The translations under genes were made by a program, and so were the position numbers. DNA of 12,891 nucleotides from Chloroflexi bacterium 13_1_40CM_68_21 (GTDB taxonomy: Bacteria; Chloroflexota; Limnocylindria; P2-11E), in contig MNEO01000044.1 in the NCBI GenBank assembly GCA_001917735.1, positions 1 to 12,891 of the forward strand. Reading direction: 5' to 3'. Each line of letters begins with the position of its first letter. Position 1 is the first letter of the stretch. Under the pieces are notes generated by a model, which saw nothing but the letters and a program-made list of their open reading frames with translations, did no database searches and was not told the DNA's origin. Positions 7,498 to 12,891 of the stretch are shown here, piece by piece.

Positions 7498-8859
7498 GTG
7501 CGCATCCTGTTCCTGACGACCGAGTTCGCTTGGCCGCCCAACACCGGCGGTCGGATCGGTACGATGTCGCAGCTCCAGGTCCTGTCCTCGCTGCCGCAGG
7601 TCGAGCGCATCCGCTTCTTCTCGATCCGCGAGGCCGACGTCCGCGGCGAGGATCGCGAGGCGCTGATGCGCGAGGTGCCGAAGCTCGAGATGATCGAACC
7701 GGTCTTCCACCCTGTCCATCTCTTCCGGTATCCGCGCTACGTGCCGCGCGTGGTCTGGTTGCGGGCCATCCACGGCGTGCCCTACGTCGTCGGGAAGTGG
7801 GACTCGCCTGCGGTGCGCGAAGCGCTCCGGCGGGAGCTCGTTGACGGCGGGTTCGAGATCGTCTGGCTCGATGGCCTGGGCATCTCTCATTACCTTCCGC
7901 TGGTGCGGAGCCTGAAGCCCGACGCGCGCGTGGTGCTGCGCCAGTTCAACGTGGAAAGCGACCGCTTTGCGCAGTTCGCGCGACGGCAGCGAGGTCTCGC
8001 GAAGTTCATGGCCGAGGCGGAGTGGCGTGCCGCGCGACGATACGAGCGCGACACGCTCCGTGCGGTCGATGCCGTGGGTGTGGTATCGGCGGACGACGCG
8101 GCCACCTGTCGGCAGCTCGCCGGCGTCGAGGCGCTCAACGTGCCGCACCTCGTGCCTTTCACGCGCCGTGCCGCCCCGCCCGATCCAGGTCCGCGATTCA
8201 GCTGGATCGGCAATCTCACGTGGGATTCGAATGCCCTCGGCCTCGACTGGTTCTGCACTGAGGTATGGCCACACATCCGCGAGCGCCTGCCCGAGGCGAC
8301 CTTCGACATCGTGGGGTCTGGTTTGCGAACGGACCGCCACGGCGCCGTCGTCGCGCCATCCGCATGGCGCCGGCCAGGGATCACGACACTCGGGTTCGTC
8401 GACGACGTGGCGGCCGTATACGAGCGTTCGGCGGCGTTGCTGGCGCCGATCCTTGGAGGGACCGGAATCCGCGTCAAGCTCCTCGAGGCGTTCCGTCACG
8501 GGGTGCCCGCCGTCACGACACCGGACGGCGCCGCGGGGCTGCCGATCGAGTCGGGGCGCGAGGCCTTTGTCGAGGCGGAAGCGGACGCGTTCGCCGCACG
8601 GGCCGTCGAGCTCGCAACCTCGGGTGGCCTGCGACGTCGCCTCCGCGAGGCGGGCTACGCGTTCCTCGAGCGGCACAACGACCTCCGAGAAGCGCAAGCC
8701 GTCATGAGCACGCTTCTTGCGTCGGGGGCCGACCCAGGCCACGCGAGCGCAGCGCGCGCCCGTGGAACTCAATCGCCCGATGCATCGGCGTCCGAAGCGA
8801 GAGGACGTGCGGCCGTTGCATCCCGTCGGGCCGCTGCGACGCCCGTGCGGAAGTATTAA
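7498..8859 (+). CDS. GT4-type glycosyltransferase
   Basis: This 453-residue GT-B glycosyltransferase begins MRILFLTTEFAWPPNTGG, the Gly-rich N-terminal acceptor-side loop of GT4 enzymes. The C-terminal half has FSWIGNLTWDSNALGLDWF (234-252), then DIVGSG (270-275), TLGFVDDVAAVY (297-308) and GTGIRVKLLEAFRHGVPAV (321-339). The last segment holds the donor-binding Glu330 region of the EX7E-like motif. The pattern resembles the sugar transferases of exopolysaccharide loci (PslH/Stp1-like). No membrane helix is seen, so it should act on the lipid-linked intermediate at the inner membrane face. The GTG is 3 nt after the flippase stop, with GAGG upstream. The last 45 or so residues (Ala/Arg/Ser-rich) look disordered. 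Sugar specificity is not readable. A 97-bp gap follows, the only sizeable break in the operon. Confidence 0.9.
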   Translation: MRILFLTTEFAWPPNTGGRIGTMSQLQVLSSLPQVERIRFFSIREADVRGEDREALMREVPKLEMIEPVFHPVHLFRYPRYVPRVVWLRAIHGVPYVVGKWDSPAVREALRRELVDGGFEIVWLDGLGISHYLPLVRSLKPDARVVLRQFNVESDRFAQFARRQRGLAKFMAEAEWRAARRYERDTLRAVDAVGVVSADDAATCRQLAGVEALNVPHLVPFTRRAAPPDPGPRFSWIGNLTWDSNALGLDWFCTEVWPHIRERLPEATFDIVGSGLRTDRHGAVVAPSAWRRPGITTLGFVDDVAAVYERSAALLAPILGGTGIRVKLLEAFRHGVPAVTTPDGAAGLPIESGREAFVEAEADAFAARAVELATSGGLRRRLREAGYAFLERHNDLREAQAVMSTLLASGADPGHASAARARGTQSPDASASEARGRAAVASRRAAATPVRKY

Positions 8860-8904
8860 GAGTGCGGCGCCGCTCGCAGACCGATGCGAATCAGGTCGGG
8901 CGTC

Positions 8905-8932
8905 GTCAAGGTGGCCTCAATACGCCCTCAAC
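8905..8932 (+). promoter_or_regulatory. Triple TCAA repeat with exact 11-bp period upstream of the PCP gene
   Basis: GTCAAG (8905-8910), CTCAAT (8916-8921) and CTCAAC (8927-8932) follow each other at exactly 11 bp, one helical turn. They lie in the 97-bp gap between the glycosyltransferase stop and the PCP start at 8957. The gap before the flippase holds the same motif in two copies at the same spacing. Such phasing is typical of OmpR/PhoB-family operators, and a regulator of that family is encoded nearby. No convincing -10 follows at the right distance. A TATTAA at 8854-8859 could be a promoter element, in which case the repeats would lie downstream of the start and might repress. The function is inferred. 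Confidence 0.4.
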
Positions 8933-8956
8933 GCTCGCGGGAGAGGCTCTGAATGG

Positions 8957-10024
8957 ATGCGACCCTACCTCGTCACCGCACGCTTATATCTCTGGATCAT
9001 CGTCGTCGTCCTCGCGCTCACCTGGGGCTCGGGCCTCGCTATGGCGTATCACGAGTACACGACGTCGTTCCAGGCCGATGCGACCGTGTGGACGCAGCGC
9101 GGCTTGCTTCGTCTCGAGTCCGATGGGCGGCTCGTAGTCTCGCCGGAGTTCGCCCCTCCGCAGGACCCCTCGTACGCGACGCTCATGACTCCAGCCGCCG
9201 AACAGGCGGGCCTGCTGAGTCAGCTCCTGCAGACGAGGGGCTCTGTCCGAGAGATCGCGATACGCGCGGCCCTCCCTCTACCCGCGTCGGCGAGCGATGA
9301 GCGCAAGTTTCTCGACGACATGAGCAAGCGCTTCAAAGTGGACGTCCTCGGAACGAACTTGTTTCGACTGTCCTACCGTGCACGCGACCCACATAGCGGC
9401 CCGGCTGTGGTGCTGGCCGCCTTGGCACTCCGACGGGAGCAATCGGTGGACGCGCGCACGACCGCGAACGAGGCCGCGTCCAGCTCTTACCGGAGCGAGC
9501 TGGCGCTCGCGCAAAACCAGGCCTTGACTGCCCAGGGCGAGCTCGATGCCTTCGACCGGACCCACCAACCACCGCTCGGCGCGCTCGACGAGTATGAACA
9601 ACGCCGGCTCCGCGTCGCAGTCGAGGATGCCAGGACGCGGATCGCCGATCTGAAAGCACGGATCGATCGCTCTGGGGTGATGGCGAGCATCGTCCAGACG
9701 GCCGACCGCATCGAGTTCCAGGTTGTCGACGAGCCGGTCGAGGACGCGAAGCCGTCCGGCGGTACAAAGCCGGCCGCGCTGGTCGCCGGCAGCGCGGTCG
9801 TCGGCGGCCTCGCCCTGGCCAGCGTGCTCGTCTTGGGCTGCACCCTCCTCGCGGGCCGCGTCGGGACCGCGGCGGACATCTCCCGTCTCGCGCCTGCGAC
9901 GCTCTTCGCCACGATTCCGAAGGTCGCCCGACGAAAAGACTTGACCGGCCGCGAGCTCCGCACGGCGCTCGCCGCGGCCGCCTTCGCGCCGCATCCGGCC
10001 GAACACGCGAGGGGAGATGGGTGA
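8957..10024 (+). CDS. Polysaccharide co-polymerase (Wzz/CapA-like chain-length regulator)
   Basis: The product has 355 residues from the ATG at 8957. It has two-TM PCP topology: a short cytoplasmic N-terminus, TM1 at about 10-31, an extracytoplasmic domain of some 240 residues, and TM2 at about 272-299 (AALVAGSAVVGGLALASVLV). The extracytoplasmic domain has a helical, coiled-coil-prone part (about 165-240). The segment before TM2, VVDEPVEDAKPSGGTKPA, is like the conserved Pro-rich pre-TM2 motif of Wzz/PCP proteins. A cytoplasmic tail of about 55 residues follows, as in CapA-type proteins that contact a separate kinase. The open frame runs back to 8717 inside the glycosyltransferase gene, but ATG 8957 gives a normal PCP N-terminus and has GGGAGAGG (8939-8946) 10 nt upstream. 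The stop overlaps the next start (GTGA, 10021-10024). It probably sets polymer length with the Wzy-like polymerase. Confidence 0.85.
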   Translation: MRPYLVTARLYLWIIVVVLALTWGSGLAMAYHEYTTSFQADATVWTQRGLLRLESDGRLVVSPEFAPPQDPSYATLMTPAAEQAGLLSQLLQTRGSVREIAIRAALPLPASASDERKFLDDMSKRFKVDVLGTNLFRLSYRARDPHSGPAVVLAALALRREQSVDARTTANEAASSSYRSELALAQNQALTAQGELDAFDRTHQPPLGALDEYEQRRLRVAVEDARTRIADLKARIDRSGVMASIVQTADRIEFQVVDEPVEDAKPSGGTKPAALVAGSAVVGGLALASVLVLGCTLLAGRVGTAADISRLAPATLFATIPKVARRKDLTGRELRTALAAAAFAPHPAEHARGDG

Positions 10025-10647
10025 GCGAGGGCAACGGCAGCCTCTGCGGCCCTTTCGATGGCCTCGCCACGCGAGTCCGCTTCGCCGAGCTCCGCACGAT
10101 CGGATTCACGAGCGCGGTGTTCGGCGAGGGCACAAGCACCCTTGCGCTGGGAACATCGCTGTCGCTCGCGTCCCTGGGTCTCGCGCCGGTCCTACTGGTG
10201 GACGCGAACTGGCTCCAACCGTCGTTGACGTCCGACGCGGGCGTCGCATCCGGCCCGGGCCTCGCCGAAGTGCTTCGCGGTGACGCCGACTTCGGCGAGG
10301 TCCTCGTCGCGACAGGGCAGCCACGGCTTTCCTTCCTCGCGGCTGGTGACCCGAGCCACGAACGACCGCCCCTCGGCTTGCTCCCGTCGTTGCTCGACCG
10401 TGCTTTGTCATGCTTCGGTGCGATCGTCGTGGATCTTCCGCCTGCGCTCGTAGGCGAGTCGCTGGTCCTCCCGTGGGCCGCCTCGCTCCAACAGCTCTTC
10501 ATCGTGGTGCGTAGCGGCGTCACACCGCTCGACCTAGCGCGTCGCGCCATCGAAGGGGTTGCCGTCGAGCGGCCTCAGGTCGTTCTCAACTGGATGCCCG
10601 CGTCTCACACGCGGGAGGCTGCGACGCCTCGGGTCGCCATGACATGA
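10021..10647 (+). CDS. BY-kinase/ParA-like P-loop protein with degenerate Walker A
   Basis: This 208-residue protein has the layout of the cytoplasmic CpsD/CapB tyrosine-kinase domain that partners PCP proteins. After an 'RF-ELRTIGFTSA' lead-in comes FGEGTST (34-40) where the family has GEGKST; the Walker A lysine is Thr38 (codon ACA at 10132-10134). Walker A' is present as VLLVDAN (58-63 region, Asp61) and Walker B as AIVVDLPP (Asp138). The late strand VVLNWMP matches the family's C-terminal VLN motif. There is no Tyr-rich tail, which active BY-kinases autophosphorylate. It is therefore probably a non-catalytic partner of the PCP, or uses nucleotide in a different way (inference). The GTG start shares GTGA with the PCP stop, and the end shares ATGA with the next small gene, so expression should be tightly coupled. 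A sequencing error at one base cannot be excluded, since AAA would restore Lys. Confidence 0.75.
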   Translation: MSEGNGSLCGPFDGLATRVRFAELRTIGFTSAVFGEGTSTLALGTSLSLASLGLAPVLLVDANWLQPSLTSDAGVASGPGLAEVLRGDADFGEVLVATGQPRLSFLAAGDPSHERPPLGLLPSLLDRALSCFGAIVVDLPPALVGESLVLPWAASLQQLFIVVRSGVTPLDLARRAIEGVAVERPQVVLNWMPASHTREAATPRVAMT

Positions 10648-10793
10648 CGTACATGGCCCTCACCGTCGTCTATCTGCTTGCGTGTGCCGGCCTTGGGCTC
10701 GCGCGCCGGCATGGCAGCTTCAATGTCCTCCTCATTGCGCCGCTCGCGGCGGCGATGGTCTGCGCGCAGCTCGCGCTCCTCCTCACGCGGTGA
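10644..10793 (+). CDS. Small two-TM membrane protein, 49 residues, unknown function
   Basis: An ATG at 10644 shares ATGA with the stop of the P-loop protein gene, and the TGA at 10791-10793 shares GTGA with the start of the polymerase gene. The frame therefore fills the gap exactly. The predicted peptide has two hydrophobic stretches, TYMALTVVYLLACAGLGLA (2-20) and FNVLLIAPLAAAMVCAQLAL (26-45), joined by a basic turn RRHGS. This suggests a helical hairpin with the Arg-containing loop on the cytoplasmic side. Both junctions have the 4-bp overlap style of this operon, which strongly supports a real gene despite its size. I recognise no family. A role as an accessory subunit of the polymerase or PCP complex is a guess from position. 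Confidence 0.7.
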   Translation: MTYMALTVVYLLACAGLGLARRHGSFNVLLIAPLAAAMVCAQLALLLTR

Positions 10794-12376
10794 GCGCGGT
10801 CGACATCGGCGCGTGGCGCGCCAGCGGCGCCGAGCTCGGGCGCGCGCGGCGTATTTCGTTGTCCGTCTGCGGCGTGGTCCTGGTGGTCGCGGGCGCATAT
10901 GCCGCGACCCTGGTCGCGACGGAGGGCGAGCCGCTGCTCGCCGTCCCGCTGGTCGGGGCTCTGGTCACGCTTGCCGTGCTCACCCGGCCGCTGCTTGGCC
11001 TGTACCTGCTTTTTGCCGCCGCGATCGTCTTCGAGCAGTGGCCGGTCGCCGGTATCGAGCCGCTCACGGCGCAAACGCACTTCTACGAAAACCTGTCGCA
11101 GTTCTCGGACGCGCCATTGCGCCTCAGCGCCGCTGACGTCCTCGCTCTGCTGACGTTCGTCAGCTGGTTACTGCGACGTGCGGTCGGGGCCAACGCTCCG
11201 GCGCGCGCAGGGCCGTTTGGCTGGGGGGTGGCCGCCTACCTCCTCGCGTTCGTGTTGGGGACGATCATCGGTGTCTCTCGCGGCGGAAAGTGGGATCTGC
11301 TCGCGACGCTCAACGAGGTGCGCGGGCCCGTCTACGTCTGTCTTCTGTACTTCCTGACCGTGAACCTCGTGCGCACGCGTGCACAGCTGATGGTCGTGGT
11401 CTGGGAGTTCGTCCTGCTCGTTGGACTGAAAGCGTTCCAGGCGATCGGGAACTACGCGCAGATGCTGAGCGGTCCGGAGAGGCTCGAAGCCGTGACCGCG
11501 CACGAGGACGTGATCTTCTTCGACGTTGCCATCGCGCTCGCGGTGGTGATGGCGCTGCTCCACGTCCGCGGAAAGCTGTTTTACGTCGTGCTCGCCTTGC
11601 AGCCGGTGGTCTTCGTCGCGGAGCTGGTGACGACGCGGCGCGTCGCCTTTGCGGCCCTGGCGGCGGCACTCGCGGTCGTCGCGTTCATGTCGGCCGTCGA
11701 GCGCCCGCGCGCGACCGCGCTCGCGCTCGGGATCGGCGTGCTCGCCTTCGGGATCTATGCCGCCTCGTTCTGGGATCAGACGGGCCCGCTCGCCGAGCCG
11801 GCACGCGTCCTCCGCGAGGTCGTCGATCCGTACTCGATCAGCGACCGCGATCGGAGCTCGAACGTCTGGAGGGACATCGAGAACGCGAACATCGCTTACA
11901 CGGTGCGGCAGCTTCCGCTCACCGGTGTCGGCGCCGGGCAGGAGTACCTGTTCCAAAGGGAGCCGCCACAGGGCCCGGGCACGTTCCTGTACTGGCGCCT
12001 CACGACGCACAACGCCGTCTTGTGGACGTGGCTGAAAGCGGGACCCTACGGCGCCTTCGCGTTCTGGTTCCTCGTCGGCCAGGTCGTCGCGTTCGGACTC
12101 CGGCTGTACCGTCGCCTCGACGATCCGCTCCTGCGGGCCGCCGCTGCGTTCCCGGCGCTGCTGACGGTCACGCAGGTCGTGTTCTCGTCATTCGACCTGG
12201 GGCTTACCTACAGTCGGACCATGATCGTCCTCGGGGTCACGCTCGGTCTCGCGGCTCCTCTCGCCGTGTGGAGCTCCGAGCGCGCGCCCCGTCAGCCGAG
12301 CCCGGTCATGGTCGGACGATCGTCGCTCGCCGGCGATGGAGCACGCGTCAGGCGCTTGCCGACCGTCAGCGGATGA
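10790..12376 (+). CDS. Wzy/O-antigen ligase-family polysaccharide polymerase
   Basis: The product has 528 residues from the GTG at 10790. It is a polytopic membrane protein with some 10 or more hydrophobic helices between residues 23 and 495. A large extracytoplasmic segment (about 328-405) carries the Wzy_C (PF04932-type) signature: SSNVWRD (356-362), then PLTGVGAG (376-383), then THNAVLWTWLKAGPYGAFAF (406-425). TTRRVAF (281-287) matches the conserved Arg-containing segment of the family. Wzy_C proteins include polymerases and WaaL ligases; lying in one operon with a flippase and a PCP it is most likely the Wzy-type polymerase. The frame is open back to 10682, but GTG 10790 shares GTGA with the stop of the 49-residue gene and gives a short cytoplasmic N-terminus. 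The tail (about 497-528) is hydrophilic. It is the last gene of the operon. Confidence 0.88.
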   Translation: MSAVDIGAWRASGAELGRARRISLSVCGVVLVVAGAYAATLVATEGEPLLAVPLVGALVTLAVLTRPLLGLYLLFAAAIVFEQWPVAGIEPLTAQTHFYENLSQFSDAPLRLSAADVLALLTFVSWLLRRAVGANAPARAGPFGWGVAAYLLAFVLGTIIGVSRGGKWDLLATLNEVRGPVYVCLLYFLTVNLVRTRAQLMVVVWEFVLLVGLKAFQAIGNYAQMLSGPERLEAVTAHEDVIFFDVAIALAVVMALLHVRGKLFYVVLALQPVVFVAELVTTRRVAFAALAAALAVVAFMSAVERPRATALALGIGVLAFGIYAASFWDQTGPLAEPARVLREVVDPYSISDRDRSSNVWRDIENANIAYTVRQLPLTGVGAGQEYLFQREPPQGPGTFLYWRLTTHNAVLWTWLKAGPYGAFAFWFLVGQVVAFGLRLYRRLDDPLLRAAAAFPALLTVTQVVFSSFDLGLTYSRTMIVLGVTLGLAAPLAVWSSERAPRQPSPVMVGRSSLAGDGARVRRLPTVSG

Positions 12377-12434
12377 GTCGTCCGAGCTCGCCGCGCAACA
12401 CCCGTAGGTCTAGCGAGAGAGCTCAGGCCACCTG

Positions 12435-12455
12435 TCCACGGCATGCGGCCGTGGA
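12435..12455. terminator. Hairpin between convergent polymerase and glycoside hydrolase genes
   Basis: TCCACGGC (12435-12442) and GCCGTGGA (12448-12455) form a perfect 8-bp stem with a 5-nt loop. It sits in the 83-bp gap between two converging stops (12376 on plus, 12460 on minus), where a bidirectional terminator is expected. There is no T-run on either side, so it may work with a termination factor. Confidence 0.55.
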
Positions 12456-12459
12456 GACG

Positions 12460-12891
12460 TCACGGCAGCGCCGCGAAGTGGTTCTTGACGAGCACGCCGT
12501 AGGGTGAGGACGCCGTACCGTTGAAGTTCGAGATCAGCGACTCCGGGCCGCCCCAGGTGTTCCAGGCCCACATTTCGTAGCTCGCGCCGTGCGCGTCGAG
12601 CCAGTTCATGACGGTCGTCAGCTGCGCGCCGTCGTAGGGGTTGGTGCCCACCTCGGTCGCGATGAGCGGGACCACCGCCGCGACCGGCGCGACCCTGCTG
12701 TCCCAGCAGCCGGTGTTGTTGCACGAGTTGAAGTTGTAGACGTGCCAGGAGGCGGCGAGGTTGTTCAAAGGATCGTTCGGCCTGTTGGCGAGCCACCCCG
12801 AAAGGTCGTTGCTCCACTCAAGGCCGCCCTGCGTGATCACGTTGGTGGCTCCGGTCGCGCGCACGGTGTCCACGAGGGTCTGGAACCCCGC
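12460..12891 (-). CDS. GH5-like (cellulase family) glycoside hydrolase, C-terminal part
   Basis: The frame is open from the right edge of the window to a TGA at 12460-12462, giving 143 residues; the N-terminus, signal peptide and acid/base NEP motif lie beyond the window. WHVYNF carries the conserved His-x-Tyr of GH5. PLIATEVGTN carries the likely nucleophile Glu (codon at about 12652-12654). YEMWAWNTWGG provides the aromatic residues after the last strand of the barrel. CNNTGC (a Cys pair) suggests a disulfide and an extracytoplasmic location. The GTG at 12873 falls within the domain and is not a plausible start. The gene converges on the polymerase operon. Endo-beta-glucanase or a related exopolysaccharide hydrolase is possible; the substrate cannot be told from this part. 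Confidence 0.8.
   Translation of the reverse strand, partial: AGFQTLVDTVRATGATNVITQGGLEWSNDLSGWLANRPNDPLNNLAASWHVYNFNSCNNTGCWDSRVAPVAAVVPLIATEVGTNPYDGAQLTTVMNWLDAHGASYEMWAWNTWGGPESLISNFNGTASSPYGVLVKNHFAALP

Noticed and set aside
6355..8772. Minus-strand open frame of 805 codons
   Set aside because: It lies antisense to the flippase and GT4 genes, both of which have clear family motifs. The translation is rich in Arg, Asp, Glu and His with no domain, as expected for the shadow of GC-rich codons.
8863..8889. Palindrome and short inverted repeat after the GT4 gene as a terminator
   Set aside because: GCGGCGCCGC (8863-8872) has no loop and the TCGCA/TGCGA stem (8874-8889) is only 5 bp. This is too weak to call in such GC-rich DNA.
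8717..8956. N-terminal extension of the PCP gene to an ATG at 8717
   Set aside because: The 80 extra residues overlap the glycosyltransferase C-terminus and the repeat-containing gap. They are Arg/Pro-rich, and ATG 8957 gives normal PCP topology with a ribosome-binding site.
10682..10789. N-terminal extension of the polymerase to a GTG at 10682
   Set aside because: It overlaps the 49-residue gene and encodes a Cys/Arg/Pro-rich segment unlike the family. GTG 10790 fits the overlap pattern of the operon.
11290..12507. Plus-strand open frame of 405 codons over the polymerase gene
   Set aside because: It is Arg/Ala/Gly-rich without motifs, crosses the polymerase stop and the hairpin, and competes with a frame that shows Wzy_C signatures and membrane helices.
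1..12891. CRISPR array, insertion sequence, integrase, attachment site or tRNA
   Set aside because: No short regularly spaced repeats with unique spacers, no transposase or integrase motifs, and no tRNA-like cloverleaf was recognised. The only long repeats are the coding fn3 units.

Overview
The window comes from a GC-rich bacterium. Coding density is high, GTG starts are common, and many genes meet at 3-11 bp spacings or overlaps. The gene content is an envelope or extracellular polysaccharide locus together with secreted carbohydrate-active proteins. A soil-type Actinomycetota (for example Thermoleophilia) or a similar high-GC phylum would fit, but nothing here fixes the taxon. No rRNA, tRNA, CRISPR array, transposase or integrase was seen.

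Left part (1-2269, plus strand): the 3' end of a fibronectin type III repeat protein, a strong hairpin, then a complete 500-residue GMC-family FAD oxidoreductase. This part converges on a minus-strand three-gene run (5802 to 2287). That run is an OmpR-type response regulator, a secreted clan GH-A glycoside hydrolase (GH39/PslG-like) whose GTG start shares GTGA with the regulator's stop, and a CgeB/YkvP-like glycosyltransferase starting inside the hydrolase stop region. No histidine kinase is present.

Right part (6010-12376, plus strand): a compact Wzx/Wzy-type export and polymerisation operon. Its order is flippase (Wzx-like), GT4 glycosyltransferase, two-TM chain-length regulator (PCP/Wzz-like), a BY-kinase/ParA-like P-loop protein whose Walker A lysine is replaced by threonine, an unlisted 49-residue two-TM protein, and a Wzy/O-antigen-ligase family polymerase. 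The last four genes are chained by 4-bp overlaps (GTGA, ATGA, GTGA). The polymerase converges, across a hairpin, on the 3' part of a GH5-like secreted glycoside hydrolase running in from the right edge on the minus strand.

Inferred working model: glycosyltransferases build a lipid-linked repeat unit, the flippase moves it across the membrane, and the polymerase assembles it under the PCP and its degenerate ATPase-like partner. The glycoside hydrolases trim or release the polymer and the response regulator controls expression. TCAA(T) motifs repeated at exact 11-bp spacing occur in the two main non-coding gaps of this operon: two copies before the flippase and three before the PCP gene. This is the geometry expected for an OmpR/PhoB-type regulator. 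No initiating phosphoglycosyltransferase is in the window, so the locus probably continues or relies on genes elsewhere.
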